64,000 nt of DNA, taken from Pratylenchus scribneri. Lineage: Eukaryota > Nematoda > Chromadorea > Rhabditida > Pratylenchidae. The first letter of the stretch is position 1; every line of letters starts with the position of its first letter. Made by a program: the position numbers and the translations under genes. Shown in pieces: positions 1-12,200 of the stretch. The notes beneath the pieces are model-generated. The model saw only the letters and a list, made by a program, of their open reading frames with translations, searched no databases and had not been told where the DNA came from. The stretch spans positions 124,001 through 188,000 of the forward strand of contig JAQSEB010000231.1 of the NCBI GenBank assembly GCA_030063045.1. Reading direction: 5' to 3'.

Positions 1-8
1 TAATTCAA

Positions 9-16
9 TCGATCGA
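9..16. other. Perfect 8-bp palindrome TCGATCGA in the monomer
   Basis: The palindrome recurs once per full monomer at monomer positions 9-16 through most of the window. A TCTATCGA form destroys the symmetry, mainly in the divergent-core monomers of the first 7 kb (for example those starting at 856, 1027, 1882 and 2053). The 62-bp short units lack it altogether. It could be a protein-binding site or simply sequence drift; no function is shown. Confidence 0.8.
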
Positions 17-73
17 AAAGTATTTTATGACCATTTTGAGGCCAGAATTTAATTTTTTTGAAAAATTCCATTA

Positions 74-84
74 GAATCATATTC
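74..84. other. Short dyad GAAT-CAT-ATTC
   Basis: This inverted repeat has 4-bp arms and a 3-bp spacer at monomer positions 74-84. It is altered in the TCATTTTCTCC variants (81 A to T) and in the 3-bp-deletion variants near 42475, 44560, 44900, 61690 and 62030. The arms are short and AT-rich, so chance is possible. Confidence 0.5.
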
Positions 85-88
85 TCCA

Positions 89-101
89 CTCTAAAATAGA
101 G
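89..101. other. Short dyad CTCT-AAAAT-AGAG
   Basis: This inverted repeat has 4-bp arms and a 5-nt loop at monomer positions 89-101. It lies in the most conserved part of the monomer and is kept in every 62-bp short unit. The GAGTT, GAGAT and GAGGC variants change bases just outside the 3' arm (102-103), while CTAAGAT and CTAATAT change the loop. Confidence 0.55.
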
Positions 102-116
102 GTATCAAAGCCTTCG

Positions 117-128
117 ATTTTTTAAAAT
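117..128. other. AT dyad ATTTT-TT-AAAAT
   Basis: This inverted repeat has 5-bp arms at monomer positions 117-128. It is retained in the 62-bp unit and almost invariant, with single changes at about 9020 and 58312 (AAATTACC). Together with the T7 run and the A/T runs at 142-165 it makes the monomer rich in A-tracts, which in many satellites go with DNA curvature. Curvature has not been calculated here. Confidence 0.5.
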
Positions 129-147
129 ATCTCATTATTGATTTTTA

Positions 148-158
148 ATAAATTTTAT
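148..158. other. AT dyad ATAAA-T-TTTAT
   Basis: This inverted repeat with a single central base sits at monomer positions 148-158 of L-type copies. In Y-type copies TAATAAA becomes TAACAAA and one arm position is lost. The site is absent from the junction of the 62-bp unit. Confidence 0.4.
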
Positions 159-342
159 CAAAAATATTCAATAATTCAATCGATCGAAAAGTATTTTATG
201 ACCATTTTGAGGCCAGAATTTAATTTTTTTGAAAAATTCCATTAGAATCATATTCTCCACTCTAAAATAGAGGTATCAAAGCCTTCGATTTTTTAAAATA
301 CCTCATTATTGATTTTTAATAAATTTTATCAAAAATATTCAA

Positions 343-684
343 TAATTCAATCGATCGAAAAGTATCTTCCGACCAATTTGGGGCTAGAATTTAATTTTTT
401 TCAAAAATATTATTAGAATCATATTCTACACTCTAAAATAGAGGTATCAAAGCCTTCGATTTTTTAAAATACCTCATTATTGATTTTTAATAAATTTTAT
501 CAAAAATATTCAATAATTCAATCGATCGAAAAGTATCTTCCGACCAATTTGGGGCTAGAATTTAATTTTTTTCAAAAATATTATTAGAATCATATTCTAC
601 ACTCTAAAATAGAGGTATCAAAGCCTTCGATTTTTTAAAATATCTCATTATTGATTTTTAATAAATTTTATCAAAAATATTCAA
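343..684. repeat. Two divergent-core monomers
   Basis: Copies starting at 343 and 514 carry CTTCCGACC...GGGGCTAG together with CAAAAATATTATTAG and CTACACTC. Unlike most of their class they keep the intact TCGATCGA palindrome, which suggests exchange with a common-core copy between monomer positions 11 and 24. Confidence 0.85.
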
Positions 685-855
685 TAATTCAATCGATCGA
701 AAAGTATTTTATGACCATTTTGAGGCCAGAATTTAATTTTTTTGAAAAATTCCATTAGAATCATATTCTCCTCTCTAAAATAGAGGTATCAAAGCCTTCG
801 ATTTTTTAAAATACCTCATTATTGATTTTTAATAAATTTTATCAAAAATATTCAA

Positions 856-1197
856 TAATTCAATCTATCGAAAAGAATCTTCCGACCAATTTGGGGCTAG
901 AATTTAATTTTTTTCAAAAATATTATTAGAATCATATTCTTCACTCTAAAATAGAGGTATCAAAGCCTTCGATTTTTTAAAATATCTCATTATTGATTTT
1001 TAATAAATTTTATCAAAAATATTCAATAATTCAATCTATCGAAAAGTATCTTCCGACCAATTTGGGGCTAGAATTTAATTTTTTTCAAAAATATTATTAG
1101 AATCATATTCTTCACTCTAAAATAGAGGTATCAAAGCCTTCGATTTTTTAAAATACCTCATTATTGATTTTTAATAAATTTTATCAAAAATATTCAA
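856..1197. repeat. Two divergent-core monomers with TCTATCGA
   Basis: Copies starting at 856 and 1027 have the divergent core, the broken palindrome TCTATCGA and CTTCACTC. The first also reads AAAAGAATC in place of AAAAGTATC. The next copy, at 1198, has TCTATCGA with the common core, the reciprocal mosaic of the copies at 343 and 514. Confidence 0.85.
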
Positions 1198-1881
1198 TAA
1201 TTCAATCTATCGAAAAGTATTTTATGACCATTTTGAGGCCAGAATTTAATTTTTTTGAAAAATTCCATTAGAATCATATTCTCCACTCTAAAATAGAGGT
1301 ATCAAAGCCTTCGATTTTTTAAAATATCTCATTATTGATTTTTAATAAATTTTATCAAAAATATTCAATAATTCAATCGATCGAAAAGTATTTTATGACC
1401 ATTTTGAGGCCAGAATTTAATTTTTTTGAAAAATTCCATTAGAATCATATTCTCCACTCTAAAATAGAGGTATCAAAGCCTTCGATTTTTTAAAATACCT
1501 CATTATTGATTTTTAATAAATTTTATCAAAAATATTCAATAATTCAATCGATCGAAAAGTATTTTATGACCATTTTGAGGCCAGAATTTCATTTTTTTCA
1601 AAAATTCCATTAGAATCATATTCTCCACTCTAAAATAGAGTTATCAAAGCCTTCGATTTTTTAAAATACCTCATTATTGATTTTTAATAAATTTTATCAA
1701 AAATATTCAATAATTCAATCGATCGAAAAGTATTTTATGACCATTTTGAGGCCAGAATTTAATTTTTTTGAAAAATTCCATTAGAATCATATTCTCCACT
1801 CTAAAATAGAGGTATCAAAGCCTTCGATTTTTTAAAATACCTCATTATTGATTTTTAATAAATTTTATCAAAAATATTCAA

Positions 1882-2394
1882 TAATTCAATCTATCGAAAA
1901 GTATCTTCCGACCAATTTGGGGCTAGAATTTAATTTTTTTCAAAAATATTATTAGAATCATATTCTACACTCTAAAATAGAGGTATCAAAGCCTTCGATT
2001 TTTTAAAATACCTCATTATTGATTTTTAATAAATTTTATCAAAAATATTCAATAATTCAATCTATCGAAAAGTATCTTCCGACCAATTTGGGGCTAGAAT
2101 TTAATTTTTTTCAAAAATATTATTAGAATCATATTCTTCACTCTAAAATAGAGGTATCAAAGCCTTCGATTTTTTAAAATACCTCATTATTGATTTTTAA
2201 TAAATTTTATCAAAAATATTCAATAATTCAATCTATCGAAAAGTATCTTCCGACCAATTTGGGGCTAGAATTTAATTTTTTTCAAAAATATTATTAGAAT
2301 CATATTCTTCACTCTAAAATAGAGGTATCAAAGCCTTCGATTTTTTAAAATACCTCATTATTGATTTTTAATAAATTTTATCAAAAATATTCAA
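1882..2394. repeat. Three divergent-core monomers
   Basis: Copies start at 1882, 2053 and 2224, all with TCTATCGA and the divergent core. The first has CTACACTC and the others CTTCACTC. The 20-monomer duplication begins inside the copy at 2053. Confidence 0.85.
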
Positions 2395-2446
2395 TAATTC
2401 AATCGATCGAAAAGTATTTTATGACCATTTTGAGGCCAGAATTTAA

Positions 2447-2454
2447 TTTTTTTT
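2447..2454. repeat. One-base T-run expansion (T7 to T8)
   Basis: This is the only length change I see before 25 kb. Monomer starts fall at 1+171k before it and 2+171k after it. The duplicated copy 3.4 kb downstream has T7, so the change came after the duplication or was lost there. Confidence 0.8.
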
Positions 2455-2737
2455 CAAAAATATTATTAGAATCATATTCTCCACTCTAAAATAGAGGTAT
2501 CAAAGCCTTCGATTTTTTAAAATACCTCATTATTGATTTTTAATAAATTTTATCAAAAATATTCAATAATTCAATCGATCGAAAAGTATTTTATGACCAT
2601 TTTGAGGCCAGAATTTAATTTTTTTCAAAAATATTATTAGAATCATATTCTCCACTCTAAAATAGAGGTATCAAAGCCTTCGATTTTTTAAAATACCTCA
2701 TTATTGATTTTTAATAAATTTTATCAAAAATATTCAA

Positions 2738-2908
2738 TAATTCAATCTATCGAAAAGTATCTTCCGACCAATTTGGGGCTAGAATTTAATTTTTTTCAAA
2801 AATATTATTAGAATCATATTCTACACTCTAAAATAGAGGTATCAAAGCCTTCGATTTTTTAAAATATCTCATTATTGATTTTTAATAAATTTTATCAAAA
2901 ATATTCAA
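2738..2908. repeat. Single divergent-core monomer
   Basis: Divergent core with TCTATCGA, CTACACTC and a TCTCATT 3' end. An apparently identical copy lies 3,420 bp downstream at 6158-6328. Confidence 0.85.
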
Positions 2909-3079
2909 TAATTCAATCGATCGAAAAGTATTTTATGACCATTTTGAGGCCAGAATTTAATTTTTTTGAAAAATTCCATTAGAATCATATTCTCCACTCT
3001 AAAATAGAGGTATCAAAGCCTTCGATTTTTTAAAATACCTCATTATTGATTTTTAATAAATTTTATCAAAAATATTCAA

Positions 3080-3421
3080 TAATTCAATCTATCGAAAAGT
3101 ATCTTCCGACCAATTTGGGGCTAGAATTTAATTTTTTTCAAAAATATTATTAGAATCATATTCTTCACTCTAAAATAGAGGTATCAAAGCCTTCGATTTT
3201 TTAAAATATCTCATTATTGATTTTTAATAAATTTTATCAAAAATATTCAATAATTCAATCTATCGAAAAGTATCTTCCGACCAATTTGGGGCTAGAATTT
3301 AATTTTTTTCAAAAATATTATTAGAATCATATTCTTCACTCTAAAATAGAGGTATCAAAGCCTTCGATTTTTTAAAATACCTCATTATTGATTTTTAATA
3401 AATTTTATCAAAAATATTCAA
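3080..3421. repeat. Two divergent-core monomers
   Basis: Copies at 3080 and 3251 have TCTATCGA, the divergent core and CTTCACTC. They are repeated 3,420 bp downstream at 6500-6841. Confidence 0.85.
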
Positions 3422-5473
3422 TAATTCAATCGATCGAAAAGTATTTTATGACCATTTTGAGGCCAGAATTTAATTTTTTTGAAAAATTCCATTAGAATCA
3501 TATTCTCCACTCTAAAATAGAGGTATCAAAGCCTTCGATTTTTTAAAATATCTCATTATTGATTTTTAATAAATTTTATCAAAAATATTCAATAATTCAA
3601 TCGATCGAAAAGTATTTTATGACCATTTTGAGGCCAGAATTTAATTTTTTTGAAAAATTCCATTAGAATCATATTCTCCACTCTAAAATAGAGGTATCAA
3701 AGCCTTCGATTTTTTAAAATACCTCATTATTGATTTTTAATAAATTTTATCAAAAATATTCAATAATTCAATCGATCGAAAAGTATTTTATGACCATTTT
3801 GAGGCCAGAATTTAATTTTTTTCAAAAATATTATTAGAATCATATTCTCCACTCTAAAATAGAGGTATCAAAGCCTTCGATTTTTTAAAATACCTCATTA
3901 TTGATTTTTAATAAATTTTATCAAAAATATTCAATAATTCAATCGATCGAAAAGTATTTTATGACCATTTTGAGGCCAGAATTTAATTTTTTTCAAAAAT
4001 TCCATTAGAATCATATTCTCCACTCTAAAATAGAGTTATCAAAGCCTTCGATTTTTTAAAATACCTCATTATTGATTTTTAATAAATTTTATCAAAAATA
4101 TTCAATAATTCAATCGATCGAAAAGTATTTTATGACCATTTTGAGGCCAGAATTTAATTTTTTTCAAAAATTCCATTAGAATCATATTCTCCACTCTAAA
4201 ATAGAGGTATCAAAGCCTTCGATTTTTTAAAATACCTCATTATTGATTTTTAATAAATTTTATCAAAAATATTCAATAATTCAATCGATCGAAAAGTATT
4301 TTATGACCATTTTGAGGCCAGAATTTCATTTTTTTCAAAAATTCCATTAGAATCATATTCTCCACTCTAAAATAGAGTTATCAAAGCCTTCGATTTTTTA
4401 AAATACCTCATTATTGATTTTTAATAAATTTTATCAAAAATATTCAATAATTCAATCGATCGAAAAGTATTTTATGACCATTTTGAGGCCAGAATTTCAT
4501 TTTTTTCAAAAATATTATTAGAATCATATTCTCCACTCTAAAATAGAGGTATCAAAGCCTTCGATTTTTTAAAATACCTCATTATTGATTTTTAATAAAT
4601 TTTATCAAAAATATTCAATAATTCAATCGATCGAAAAGTATTTTATGACCATTTTGAGGCCAGAATTTAATTTTTTTCAAAAATTCCATTAGAATCATAT
4701 TCTCCACTCTAAAATAGAGTTATCAAAGCCTTCGATTTTTTAAAATACCTCATTATTGATTTTTAATAAATTTTATCAAAAATATTCAATAATTCAATCG
4801 ATCGAAAAGTATTTTATGACCATTTTGAGGCCAGAATTTCATTTTTTTCAAAAATATTATTAGAATCATATTCTCCACTCTAAAATAGAGGTATCAAAGC
4901 CTTCGATTTTTTAAAATACCTCATTATTGATTTTTAATAAATTTTATCAAAAATATTCAATAATTCAATCGATCGAAAAGTATTTTATGACCATTTTGAG
5001 GCCAGAATTTCATTTTTTTCAAAAATATTATTAGAATCATATTCTCCACTCTAAAATAGAGGTATCAAAGCCTTCGATTTTTTAAAATACCTCATTATTG
5101 ATTTTTAATAAATTTTATCAAAAATATTCAATAATTCAATCGATCGAAAAGTATTTTATGACCATTTTGAGGCCAGAATTTAATTTTTTTCAAAAATTCC
5201 ATTAGAATCATATTCTCCACTCTAAAATAGAGTTATCAAAGCCTTCGATTTTTTAAAATACCTCATTATTGATTTTTAATAAATTTTATCAAAAATATTC
5301 AATAATTCAATCGATCGAAAAGTATTTTATGACCATTTTGAGGCCAGAATTTAATTTTTTTCAAAAATTCCATTAGAATCATATTCTCCACTCTAAAATA
5401 GAGGTATCAAAGCCTTCGATTTTTTAAAATACCTCATTATTGATTTTTAATAAATTTTATCAAAAATATTCAA

Positions 5474-5644
5474 TAATTCAATCGATCGAAAAGTATTTTA
5501 TGACCATTTTGAGGCCAGAATTTAATTTTTTTCAAAAATATTATTAGAATCATATTCTTCACTCTAAAATAGAGGTATCAAAGCCTTCGATTTTTTAAAA
5601 TACCTCATTATTGATTTTTAATAAATTTTATCAAAAATATTCAA
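5474..5644. repeat. Hybrid monomer at the 20-monomer duplication junction
   Basis: The 5' part (TCGATCGA, common core) matches the monomer at 8895, the end of the duplicated block. The 3' part (CTTCACTC) matches the divergent-core monomer at 2053, the start of the block. A crossover between those two classes in the shared T7-to-ATATTATT stretch would produce exactly this chimera. Confidence 0.75.
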
Positions 5645-5815
5645 TAATTCAATCTATCGAAAAGTATCTTCCGACCAATTTGGGGCTAGAATTTAATTTT
5701 TTTCAAAAATATTATTAGAATCATATTCTTCACTCTAAAATAGAGGTATCAAAGCCTTCGATTTTTTAAAATACCTCATTATTGATTTTTAATAAATTTT
5801 ATCAAAAATATTCAA
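5645..5815. repeat. Divergent-core monomer after the duplication junction
   Basis: This is the counterpart of the copy at 2224, lying just after the hybrid junction monomer at 5474-5644. Confidence 0.85.
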
Positions 5816-6157
5816 TAATTCAATCGATCGAAAAGTATTTTATGACCATTTTGAGGCCAGAATTTAATTTTTTTCAAAAATATTATTAGAATCATATTCT
5901 CCACTCTAAAATAGAGGTATCAAAGCCTTCGATTTTTTAAAATACCTCATTATTGATTTTTAATAAATTTTATCAAAAATATTCAATAATTCAATCGATC
6001 GAAAAGTATTTTATGACCATTTTGAGGCCAGAATTTAATTTTTTTCAAAAATATTATTAGAATCATATTCTCCACTCTAAAATAGAGGTATCAAAGCCTT
6101 CGATTTTTTAAAATACCTCATTATTGATTTTTAATAAATTTTATCAAAAATATTCAA

Positions 6158-6328
6158 TAATTCAATCTATCGAAAAGTATCTTCCGACCAATTTGGGGCT
6201 AGAATTTAATTTTTTTCAAAAATATTATTAGAATCATATTCTACACTCTAAAATAGAGGTATCAAAGCCTTCGATTTTTTAAAATATCTCATTATTGATT
6301 TTTAATAAATTTTATCAAAAATATTCAA
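6158..6328. repeat. Divergent-core monomer, second duplicate
   Basis: This is the counterpart of 2738-2908 at an offset of 3,420 bp; no difference seen by eye. Confidence 0.85.
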
Positions 6329-6499
6329 TAATTCAATCGATCGAAAAGTATTTTATGACCATTTTGAGGCCAGAATTTAATTTTTTTGAAAAATTCCATT
6401 AGAATCATATTCTCCACTCTAAAATAGAGGTATCAAAGCCTTCGATTTTTTAAAATACCTCATTATTGATTTTTAATAAATTTTATCAAAAATATTCAA

Positions 6500-6841
6500 T
6501 AATTCAATCTATCGAAAAGTATCTTCCGACCAATTTGGGGCTAGAATTTAATTTTTTTCAAAAATATTATTAGAATCATATTCTTCACTCTAAAATAGAG
6601 GTATCAAAGCCTTCGATTTTTTAAAATATCTCATTATTGATTTTTAATAAATTTTATCAAAAATATTCAATAATTCAATCTATCGAAAAGTATCTTCCGA
6701 CCAATTTGGGGCTAGAATTTAATTTTTTTCAAAAATATTATTAGAATCATATTCTTCACTCTAAAATAGAGGTATCAAAGCCTTCGATTTTTTAAAATAC
6801 CTCATTATTGATTTTTAATAAATTTTATCAAAAATATTCAA
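6500..6841. repeat. Two divergent-core monomers, second duplicate
   Basis: These are counterparts of 3080-3421. They are the last divergent-core copies until the isolated one at 35549. Confidence 0.85.
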
Positions 6842-9235
6842 TAATTCAATCGATCGAAAAGTATTTTATGACCATTTTGAGGCCAGAATTTAATTTTTTT
6901 GAAAAATTCCATTAGAATCATATTCTCCACTCTAAAATAGAGGTATCAAAGCCTTCGATTTTTTAAAATATCTCATTATTGATTTTTAATAAATTTTATC
7001 AAAAATATTCAATAATTCAATCGATCGAAAAGTATTTTATGACCATTTTGAGGCCAGAATTTAATTTTTTTGAAAAATTCCATTAGAATCATATTCTCCA
7101 CTCTAAAATAGAGGTATCAAAGCCTTCGATTTTTTAAAATACCTCATTATTGATTTTTAATAAATTTTATCAAAAATATTCAATAATTCAATCGATCGAA
7201 AAGTATTTTATGACCATTTTGAGGCCAGAATTTAATTTTTTTCAAAAATATTATTAGAATCATATTCTCCACTCTAAAATAGAGGTATCAAAGCCTTCGA
7301 TTTTTTAAAATACCTCATTATTGATTTTTAATAAATTTTATCAAAAATATTCAATAATTCAATCGATCGAAAAGTATTTTATGACCATTTTGAGGCCAGA
7401 ATTTAATTTTTTTCAAAAATTCCATTAGAATCATATTCTCCACTCTAAAATAGAGTTATCAAAGCCTTCGATTTTTTAAAATACCTCATTATTGATTTTT
7501 AATAAATTTTATCAAAAATATTCAATAATTCAATCGATCGAAAAGTATTTTATGACCATTTTGAGGCCAGAATTTAATTTTTTTCAAAAATTCCATTAGA
7601 ATCATATTCTCCACTCTAAAATAGAGGTATCAAAGCCTTCGATTTTTTAAAATACCTCATTATTGATTTTTAATAAATTTTATCAAAAATATTCAATAAT
7701 TCAATCGATCGAAAAGTATTTTATGACCATTTTGAGGCCAGAATTTCATTTTTTTCAAAAATTCCATTAGAATCATATTCTCCACTCTAAAATAGAGTTA
7801 TCAAAGCCTTCGATTTTTTAAAATACCTCATTATTGATTTTTAATAAATTTTATCAAAAATATTCAATAATTCAATCGATCGAAAAGTATTTTATGACCA
7901 TTTTGAGGCCAGAATTTCATTTTTTTCAAAAATATTATTAGAATCATATTCTCCACTCTAAAATAGAGGTATCAAAGCCTTCGATTTTTTAAAATACCTC
8001 ATTATTGATTTTTAATAAATTTTATCAAAAATATTCAATAATTCAATCGATCGAAAAGTATTTTATGACCATTTTGAGGCCAGAATTTAATTTTTTTCAA
8101 AAATTCCATTAGAATCATATTCTCCACTCTAAAATAGAGTTATCAAAGCCTTCGATTTTTTAAAATACCTCATTATTGATTTTTAATAAATTTTATCAAA
8201 AATATTCAATAATTCAATCGATCGAAAAGTATTTTATGACCATTTTGAGGCCAGAATTTCATTTTTTTCAAAAATATTATTAGAATCATATTCTCCACTC
8301 TAAAATAGAGGTATCAAAGCCTTCGATTTTTTAAAATACCTCATTATTGATTTTTAATAAATTTTATCAAAAATATTCAATAATTCAATCGATCGAAAAG
8401 TATTTTATGACCATTTTGAGGCCAGAATTTCATTTTTTTCAAAAATATTATTAGAATCATATTCTCCACTCTAAAATAGAGGTATCAAAGCCTTCGATTT
8501 TTTAAAATACCTCATTATTGATTTTTAATAAATTTTATCAAAAATATTCAATAATTCAATCGATCGAAAAGTATTTTATGACCATTTTGAGGCCAGAATT
8601 TAATTTTTTTCAAAAATTCCATTAGAATCATATTCTCCACTCTAAAATAGAGTTATCAAAGCCTTCGATTTTTTAAAATACCTCATTATTGATTTTTAAT
8701 AAATTTTATCAAAAATATTCAATAATTCAATCGATCGAAAAGTATTTTATGACCATTTTGAGGCCAGAATTTAATTTTTTTCAAAAATTCCATTAGAATC
8801 ATATTCTCCACTCTTAAATAGAGGTATCAAAGCCTTCGATTTTTTAAAATACCTCATTATTGATTTTTAATAAATTTTATCAAAAATATTCAATAATTCA
8901 ATCGATCGAAAAGTATTTTATGACCATTTTGAGGCCAGAATTTAATTTTTTTCAAAAATATTATTAGAATCATATTCTCCACTCTAAAATAGAGGTATCA
9001 AAGCCTTCGATTTTTTAAATTACCTCATTATTGATTTTTAATAAATTTTATCAAAAATATTCAATAATTCAATCGATCGAAAAGTATTTTATGACCATTT
9101 TGAGGCCAGAATTTAATTTTTTTCAAAAATATTATTAGAATCATATTCTCCACTCTAAAATAGAGGTATCAAAGCCTTCGATTTTTTAAAATACCTCATT
9201 ATTGATTTTTAATAAATTTTATCAAAAATATTCAA

Positions 9236-12200
9236 TAATTCAATCGATCGAAAAGTATTTTATGACCATTTTGAGGCCAGAATTTAATTTTTTTCAAAAA
9301 TTCCATTAGAATCATATTCTCCACTCTAAAATAGAGTTATCAAAGCCTTCGATTTTTTAAAATACCTCATTATTGATTTTTAATAAATTTTATCAAAAAT
9401 ATTCAATAATTCAATCGATCGAAAAGTATTTTATGACCATTTTGAGGCCAGAATTTCATTTTTTTCAAAAATTCCATTAGAATCATATTCTCCACTCTAA
9501 AATAGAGTTATCAAAGCCTTCGATTTTTTAAAATACCTCATTATTGATTTTTAATAAATTTTATCAAAAATATTCAATAATTCAATCGATCGAAAAGTAT
9601 TTTATGACCATTTTGAGGCCAGAATTTCATTTTTTTCAAAAATTCCATTAGAATCATATTCTCCACTCTAAAATAGAGTTATCAAAGCCTTCGATTTTTT
9701 AAAATACCTCATTATTGATTTTTAATAAATTTTATCAAAAATATTCAATAATTCAATCGATCGAAAAGTATTTTATGACCATTTTGAGGCCAGAATTTAA
9801 TTTTTTTCAAAAATTCCATTAGAATCATATTCTCCACTCTAAAATAGAGTTATCAAAGCCTTCGATTTTTTAAAATACCTCATTATTGATTTTTAATAAA
9901 TTTTATCAAAAATATTCAATAATTCAATCGATCGAAAAGTATTTTATGACCATTTTGAGGCCAGAATTTAATTTTTTTCAAAAATTCCATTAGAATCATA
10001 TTCTCCACTCTAAAATAGAGATATCAAAGCCTTCGATTTTTTAAAATACCTCATTATTGATTTTTAATAAATTTTATCAAAAATATTCAATAATTCAATC
10101 GATCGAAAAGTATTTTATGACCATTTTGAGGCCAGAATTTAATTTTTTTCAAAAATTCCATTAGAATCATATTCTCCACTCTAAAATAGAGTTATCAAAG
10201 CCTTCGATTTTTTAAAATACCTCATTATTGATTTTTAATAAATTTTATCAAAAATATTCAATAATTCAATCGATCGAAAAGTATTTTATGACCATTTTGA
10301 GGCCAGAATTTAATTTTTTTCAAAAATTCCATTAGAATCATATTCTCCACTCTAAAATAGAGTTATCAAAGCCTTCGATTTTTTAAAATACCTCATTATT
10401 GATTTTTAATAAATTTTATCAAAAATATTCAATAATTCAATCGATCGAAAAGTATTTTATGACCATTTTGAGGCCAGAATTTCATTTTTTTCAAAAATTC
10501 CATTAGAATCATATTCTCCACTCTAAAATAGAGTTATCAAAGCCTTCGATTTTTTAAAATACCTCATTATTGATTTTTAATAAATTTTATCAAAAATATT
10601 CAATAATTCAATCGATCGAAAAGTATTTTATGACCATTTTGAGGCCAGAATTTAATTTTTTTCAAAAATTCCATTAGAATCATATTCTCCACTCTAAAAT
10701 AGAGTTATCAAAGCCTTCGATTTTTTAAAATACCTCATTATTGATTTTTAATAAATTTTATCAAAAATATTCAATAATTCAATCGATCGAAAAGTATTTT
10801 ATGACCATTTTGAGGCCAGAATTTAATTTTTTTCAAAAATTCCATTAGAATCATATTCTCCACTCTAAAATAGAGTTATCAAAGCCTTCGATTTTTTAAA
10901 ATACCTCATTATTGATTTTTAATAAATTTTATCAAAAATATTCAATAATTCAATCGATCGAAAAGTATTTTATGACCATTTTGAGGCCAGAATTTAATTT
11001 TTTTCAAAAATTCCATTAGAATCATATTCTCCACTCTAAAATAGAGTTATCAAAGCCTTCGATTTTTTAAAATACCTCATTATTGATTTTTAATAAATTT
11101 TATCAAAAATATTCAATAATTCAATCGATCGAAAAGTATTTTATGACCATTTTGAGGCCAGAATTTCATTTTTTTCAAAAATTCCATTAGAATCATATTC
11201 TCCACTCTAAAATAGAGTTATCAAAGCCTTCGATTTTTTAAAATACCTCATTATTGATTTTTAATAAATTTTATCAAAAATATTCAATAATTCAATCGAT
11301 CGAAAAGTATTTTATGACCATTTTGAGGCCAGAATTTCATTTTTTTCAAAAATTCCATTAGAATCATATTCTCCACTCTAAAATAGAGTTATCAAAGCCT
11401 TCGATTTTTTAAAATACCTCATTATTGATTTTTAATAAATTTTATCAAAAATATTCAATAATTCAATCGATCGAAAAGTATTTTATGACCATTTTGAGGC
11501 CAGAATTTAATTTTTTTCAAAAATTCCATTAGAATCATATTCTCCACTCTAAAATAGAGTTATCAAAGCCTTCGATTTTTTAAAATACCTCATTATTGAT
11601 TTTTAATAAATTTTATCAAAAATATTCAATAATTCAATCGATCGAAAAGTATTTTATGACCATTTTGAGGCCAGAATTTAATTTTTTTCAAAAATTCCAT
11701 TAGAATCATATTCTCCACTCTAAAATAGAGTTATCAAAGCCTTCGATTTTTTAAAATACCTCATTATTGATTTTTAATAAATTTTATCAAAAATATTCAA
11801 TAATTCAATCGATCGAAAAGTATTTTATGACCATTTTGAGGCCAGAATTTAATTTTTTTCAAAAATTCCATTAGAATCATATTCTCCACTCTAAAATAGA
11901 GATATCAAAGCCTTCGATTTTTTAAAATACCTCATTATTGATTTTTAATAAATTTTATCAAAAATATTCAATAATTCAATCGATCGAAAAGTATTTTATG
12001 ACCATTTTGAGGCCAGAATTTAATTTTTTTCAAAAATTCCATTAGAATCATATTCTCCACTCTAAAATAGAGTTATCAAAGCCTTCGATTTTTTAAAATA
12101 CCTCATTATTGATTTTTAATAAATTTTATCAAAAATATTCAATAATTCAATCGATCGAAAAGTATTTTATGACCATTTTGAGGCCAGAATTTAATTTTTT

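Larger units (their letters stand above)
1..171. repeat. Reference satellite monomer (first full copy)
   Basis: This copy serves as the coordinate system for monomer positions used elsewhere. Its parts are a 5' block with the palindrome TCGATCGA (9-16); a core that reads TTTATGACCATTTTGAGGCC here (24-43) or a divergent CTTCCGACC form elsewhere; a T7 run (53-59); a variable segment (60-70); the conserved block CTCCACTCTAAAATAGAGG (84-102); ATTTTTTAAAAT (117-128); and a 3' segment (129-158) that exists as the L or Y haplotype. The length is exactly 57 x 3, so reading frames stay in register between copies, and all six frames contain stops. The choice of start base is arbitrary for a tandem repeat. 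Confidence 0.95.
2097..8978. repeat. Tandem duplication of a 20-monomer block (3,420 bp)
   Basis: Sequence from about 2097 to 5558 recurs at about 5517 to 8978, shifted by 3,420 bp (20 x 171). The order of divergent-core, GAGTT, AATTTCATTT and TCTCATT monomers is the same in both. Differences seen are an extra T at about 2450 in copy one (a T8 run) and CTCTTAAATAG at about 8814 in copy two. Homology stops where CTTC at 5557-5560 faces CTCC at 8977-8980. The junction lies inside the hybrid monomer 5474-5644, as expected for in-register unequal exchange. Confidence 0.9.
1..9235. repeat. Region A: mixed array with divergent-core monomers
   Basis: Two monomer cores alternate: the common TTTATGACCATTTTGAGGCC and the divergent CTTCCGACCAATTTGGGGCT, the latter in 14 copies. 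Two forms of the 60-70 segment (ATTCCATTAG and ATATTATTAG) and several bases before CACTC (CTCC, CTAC, CTTC) are shuffled among copies. Only L-type 3' ends are present, with either TCTCATT or CCTCATT, and there are no 62-bp units. GAGTT-type copies first appear near 1640. The region shows greater monomer diversity and less local homogenisation than the rest of the window, apart from its 20-monomer duplication. Confidence 0.85.

Noticed and set aside
2..20. CENP-B box on the minus strand
   Set aside because: The reverse complement of this part of the monomer has TTCG, four bases, A, two bases, which matches the left half of NTTCGNNNNANNCGGGN. The CGGG core is replaced by GAAT, so the essential right half is missing in every copy seen.
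1..171. Alpha satellite, because of the 171-bp period
   Set aside because: Only the length agrees. The monomer is much more AT-rich and I recognise no alpha-satellite motifs.
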